Positions 61,649 to 64,000 of a stretch of DNA of 64,000 nt are shown here, in pieces. Position 1 is the stretch's first letter. Every line of letters starts with the position of its first letter. Under the pieces are notes generated by a model, which saw nothing but the letters and a program-made list of their open reading frames with translations, was not told the DNA's origin and did not search any database. A program made the translations under genes and the position numbers. Origin of the DNA: Streptomyces sp. CCM_MD2014 (GTDB lineage Bacteria > Actinomycetota > Actinomycetes > Streptomycetales > Streptomycetaceae); contig NZ_CP009754.1 in NCBI RefSeq assembly GCF_000772045.1, positions 2,542,001-2,606,000 on the forward strand, written 5' to 3'.

Positions 61649-62428
61649 ATGCGAACGAGGCGATGGGTGCGTGGACGGGCCTGGCTGCCGGTGCTGCCGG
61701 CCGCGCCGGCCGTCATGTCGGTCATGACCGTCCTGGCCGTACTGGCCGTACTGGGTGTACTGGGCGTCCTGGGTGTTCTGACCGCGGGGCCGCCGGGTCG
61801 GACTCCGACGGCGGCGCCGGCGGTGGCGGTCGCGGCTGCCGTGTCGGGCCGTGGGGCGGCCGCGGTACCGAGAGGCGCGGCACCGGAGGGCGCACGGAGG
61901 GCGCCCGATCCGGGGGTACCGGCTGTGGCCCGCACCTGGCCGGTCGGGGTCCGGCCCGCGGTCCTGCGGGGCTGGGAGCCCCCGGCGAGCCCCTACGGAC
62001 CGGGCCACCGCGGCGTGGACCTCGCCGCGGCGGACGGGACACCGGTGCGGGCGGTGGCCGCGGGGCGGGTGTCGTTCGCGGGGCCGGTCGCGGGCCGGGG
62101 CGTGGTGTCGGTGGAGCTGGCGGGGACGGGCGATCCGCCCCTGCGGACGACGTACGCGCCGGTCGCGGCGGTGGTGGAGGAGGGCGACGTGGTGGCGGCC
62201 GGGGAGGTGCTCGGCTCGGTGCGGCCGGCGGGCTCGCACTGCGCGGGCTGCCTGCACTGGGGCCTGCTGCGGGGCGATGTCTATCTGAACCCGCTGTCCC
62301 TGCTCCCGCCGTGGCTGCTGGACGCGGGTCCGTCGAGGCTGCTGCCGGTGCTGGGGGTGCCGTTGCCCGGCCGGGCGGGGGTCAGCCCCGTACGCCCCGC
62401 AGCGCCATGGAGACGGCCGCCTCCGTGA
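61649..62428 (+). CDS. M23-family peptidase / LytM-domain protein
   Basis: A 259-aa protein with an Arg-rich start and a long hydrophobic signal or anchor segment (about 14-50; repeated [14 protein letters not shown]). A Pro/Ala linker follows, then a LytM domain from about 120: [20 protein letters not shown] with the metal-binding His and Asp. A later [14 protein letters not shown] replaces the usual HLHFE. Only one His of the HxH pair is in its normal place, so it could be a weak or inactive cell-wall peptidase, as in the regulatory LytM proteins. It is divergent from rpsB; its end overlaps the TetR gene by 47 bp. Confidence 0.8.
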   Translation: MRTRRWVRGRAWLPVLPAAPAVMSVMTVLAVLAVLGVLGVLGVLTAGPPGRTPTAAPAVAVAAAVSGRGAAAVPRGAAPEGARRAPDPGVPAVARTWPVGVRPAVLRGWEPPASPYGPGHRGVDLAAADGTPVRAVAAGRVSFAGPVAGRGVVSVELAGTGDPPLRTTYAPVAAVVEEGDVVAAGEVLGSVRPAGSHCAGCLHWGLLRGDVYLNPLSLLPPWLLDAGPSRLLPVLGVPLPGRAGVSPVRPAAPWRRPPP

Positions 62429-62963
62429 TGGCCGCCGGCTCCTCGGCCGCGCCCAGCTCGATCCGGCGTACGGCCGCGTCCACGACGCCCTGGAGGAGCA
62501 TCGCCGCCAGTCGCGGCTGGTCGTGCCCCAGTTCGCCGAGCGCCTCGACGATCATCGCGATCAGCCCGCCGTGCGCGGCCCGGATCTTCTCCCGCGCGCC
62601 GGCGTCCAGCTCACTCGCGGAGATGGCCACGACGGCCCGGTGCCGCCGGTCCCCGACCAGGTCGAGCTGGGTGCGCACATACGCCTCGACCTTGGCCTCG
62701 GGCGCCGTCTCACGCTCCATGGCCGCCTCGACCTCCGCGGCCCAGACGGGGAAGTCGACGGCGCACAGTTCCTCGACGACGGCCGCCCGCGACCGGAAGT
62801 ACTCGTAGACGGACGACCGGGCCAGACCCGTACGTTCGGCGAGGGCGGGGAAGGTCAGCGCCTCCGTCCCGCCGTCGGACAGCAGGGAGCGTGCCGCGTC
62901 CAGCAGGGCGGCACGCTGCATCGACCGGTGCTCGGCCACAGAGGCCGCTCGAATCCTTGGCAC
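62382..62963 (-). CDS. TetR-family transcriptional regulator
   Basis: A 193-aa repressor. The N-terminal HTH is clear: [20 protein letters not shown] and [20 protein letters not shown] (residues 18-62). The C-terminal ligand domain is helical and typical in size. GTG 62963 is the only start that keeps the full HTH. It lies between whiG and the M23 gene; no operator or target is evident. Confidence 0.88.
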   Translation of the reverse strand: MPRIRAASVAEHRSMQRAALLDAARSLLSDGGTEALTFPALAERTGLARSSVYEYFRSRAAVVEELCAVDFPVWAAEVEAAMERETAPEAKVEAYVRTQLDLVGDRRHRAVVAISASELDAGAREKIRAAHGGLIAMIVEALGELGHDQPRLAAMLLQGVVDAAVRRIELGAAEEPAAITEAAVSMALRGVRG

Positions 62964-63016
62964 GTCACCACTTTACGGACGCGGCACCGGGGACGGGAGT
63001 CACCTACCGGCCGGAC

Positions 63017-63034
63017 GCCCGCCGACGGGCGGGC
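63017..63034. terminator. Hairpin downstream of whiG
   Basis: GCCCGCC (63017-63023) pairs with GGCGGGC (63028-63034) around a 4-nt loop, 33 bp past the whiG stop on the minus strand. Confidence 0.45.
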
Positions 63035-63066
63035 CGACCGGGGGGTTCTCGTGCCGGAAGTCCAGG

Positions 63067-63909
63067 TCAGCGGCCGAAGCCGGCAAGCTTGGCGCGCAGT
63101 TGCAACACCGACTTGGTGTGAATCTGGCTGACCCTGCTCTCGGTCACGCCCAGCACGTTCCCGATCTCGGCGAGGGTGAGGCCCTCGTAGTAGTACAGCG
63201 TGACGACGGTCTTCTCCCGCTCCGGCAGCGTGTTGATCGCGCGGGCCAGGAGCCGCCGCAGCTCCCGGTCCTCGGCGACCTCCACCGGATTGTCGGCGGC
63301 GGTGTCCTCCAGCGTGTCCATCAGGCTCAACCGGTCACCGCCCTCGCCGCCCGCGTGCAGGAGCTCCTCCAGGGCCACCACGTTCGCCAGCGACAACTGG
63401 CTGAAGACCGCGTGGAGGTCCTCCACCGCGATCCCCATCTCCACGGCGACCTCGCTCTCCGAGGGGGTGCGGCGCAGCCGTGCCTCCAGCGTCGCGTACG
63501 CGCGTTCCACGTTGCGCGCCTTCTGCCGCACCGACCGCGGGATCCAGTCCAGCGCGCGCAGTTCGTCGATCATCGCGCCCCTGATCCGGGTGATCGCGTA
63601 CGTCTCGAACTTGATCTCGCGGTCGACGTCGAACTTCTCGATGGCGTCGATCAGACCGAACACTCCGGAGGAGACGAAGTCGGCCTGCTCGACGTTGGGC
63701 GGCAGTCCCACACTGACCCGGCCCGCCACGTACTTCACGAGGGGCGAGTAGTGCAGGATCAGCTGTTCCCGCAGCCGCTCGTCGCCGGTCGCCTTGTACG
63801 ACCGCCACAGCTCGTCGAGCGTCGAGGGGGCGGACGGTCGCACGCTGCCACCGTCGCGGGCGGCTGGGGGGATCGCCGCCCGGTCGGACCCGGAGGTGTG
63901 CTGGGGCAT
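63067..63909 (-). CDS. whiG: Sporulation sigma factor WhiG
   Basis: A 280-aa FliA-type sigma factor, the usual WhiG length. Region 2 has [20 protein letters not shown], then [17 protein letters not shown] and [20 protein letters not shown]. Region 3 is [20 protein letters not shown], and region 4 closes with [20 protein letters not shown] and the [15 protein letters not shown] tail. It commits aerial hyphae to sporulation and is held by an anti-sigma factor (RsiG) in Streptomyces. ATG 63909 agrees with the family start; the open frame upstream is not coding-like. The 91 bp beyond hold no feature I can support. Confidence 0.96.
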   Translation of the reverse strand: MPQHTSGSDRAAIPPAARDGGSVRPSAPSTLDELWRSYKATGDERLREQLILHYSPLVKYVAGRVSVGLPPNVEQADFVSSGVFGLIDAIEKFDVDREIKFETYAITRIRGAMIDELRALDWIPRSVRQKARNVERAYATLEARLRRTPSESEVAVEMGIAVEDLHAVFSQLSLANVVALEELLHAGGEGGDRLSLMDTLEDTAADNPVEVAEDRELRRLLARAINTLPEREKTVVTLYYYEGLTLAEIGNVLGVTESRVSQIHTKSVLQLRAKLAGFGR

Positions 63910-64000
63910 TCGTCGCCTAGTGCCGTTCTGCCGTGATGTCGTGTGCTTGAGGCCGCCGGTCTGCTTTCTGGTGGTCACCTGCTGTCGGCCGTCTGCGTGG

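Overview
The window is very GC-rich chromosomal DNA from a Streptomyces-type actinomycete. Support comes from the strong G/C bias at third codon positions, frequent GTG starts with short GGAGG-like ribosome sites, genes coupled by GTGA/ATGA overlaps, Tat-exported lipoproteins, an LAETG sortase substrate, and the block whiG - M23 peptidase - rpsB - tsf - pyrH - frr - cdsA - rlmN. I see no transposase, integrase, rRNA or tRNA gene. It reads as core and near-core chromosome, with a carbohydrate-use locus at the left end.

Layout. 1-172 is the 5' end of an acyl-CoA dehydrogenase-type gene leaving the window. 342-13410 is a glycan-use locus: a LacI-type regulator, a six-gene operon (binding protein, two CUT1 permeases, GH42, GH95, GH12) and a divergent GH3 gene, tied together by four near-identical palindromic operators (core CGAAGCGCTTCG). 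No ATPase is encoded, so the importer presumably uses a shared one. 13463-17871 holds a two-component system and a pair of glycosyltransferases (GT87-like and GT4). 17918-25341 holds an aldehyde dehydrogenase, a PucR-type activator, a membrane-anchored VirD4/TraG-like ATPase and gabT. 25822-29735 holds a frameshifted TPR gene, a PAP2 protein, a secreted GH18 chitinase with a DasR-type site, and a small unknown protein.

29866-46171 is mainly polyamine catabolism: a PotDABC importer with a PuuB-like oxidase and an aldehyde dehydrogenase, a second orphan PotD-like protein, a second aldehyde dehydrogenase, an Lrp/AsnC regulator and a class III aminotransferase. With gabT and the aldehyde dehydrogenase at 17918-19363, these could take putrescine through 4-aminobutyraldehyde and GABA to succinate. 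Embedded among them are a NADAR protein, two DUF4190-like membrane proteins, an adenosine deaminase and a phosphodiesterase. 46391-51175 has an ABC exporter-like pair, a VOC protein, a LOG-family protein and a sortase-anchored surface protein.

51237-55336 is a thiamine-type ABC import operon behind a TPP riboswitch. 55380-63909 is the conserved block from rlmN to whiG. It includes hairpins between rpsB, tsf and pyrH, and, between rlmN and cdsA, two 29-bp hairpin repeats exactly 61 bp apart that look like a two-repeat type I-E CRISPR unit without cas genes.
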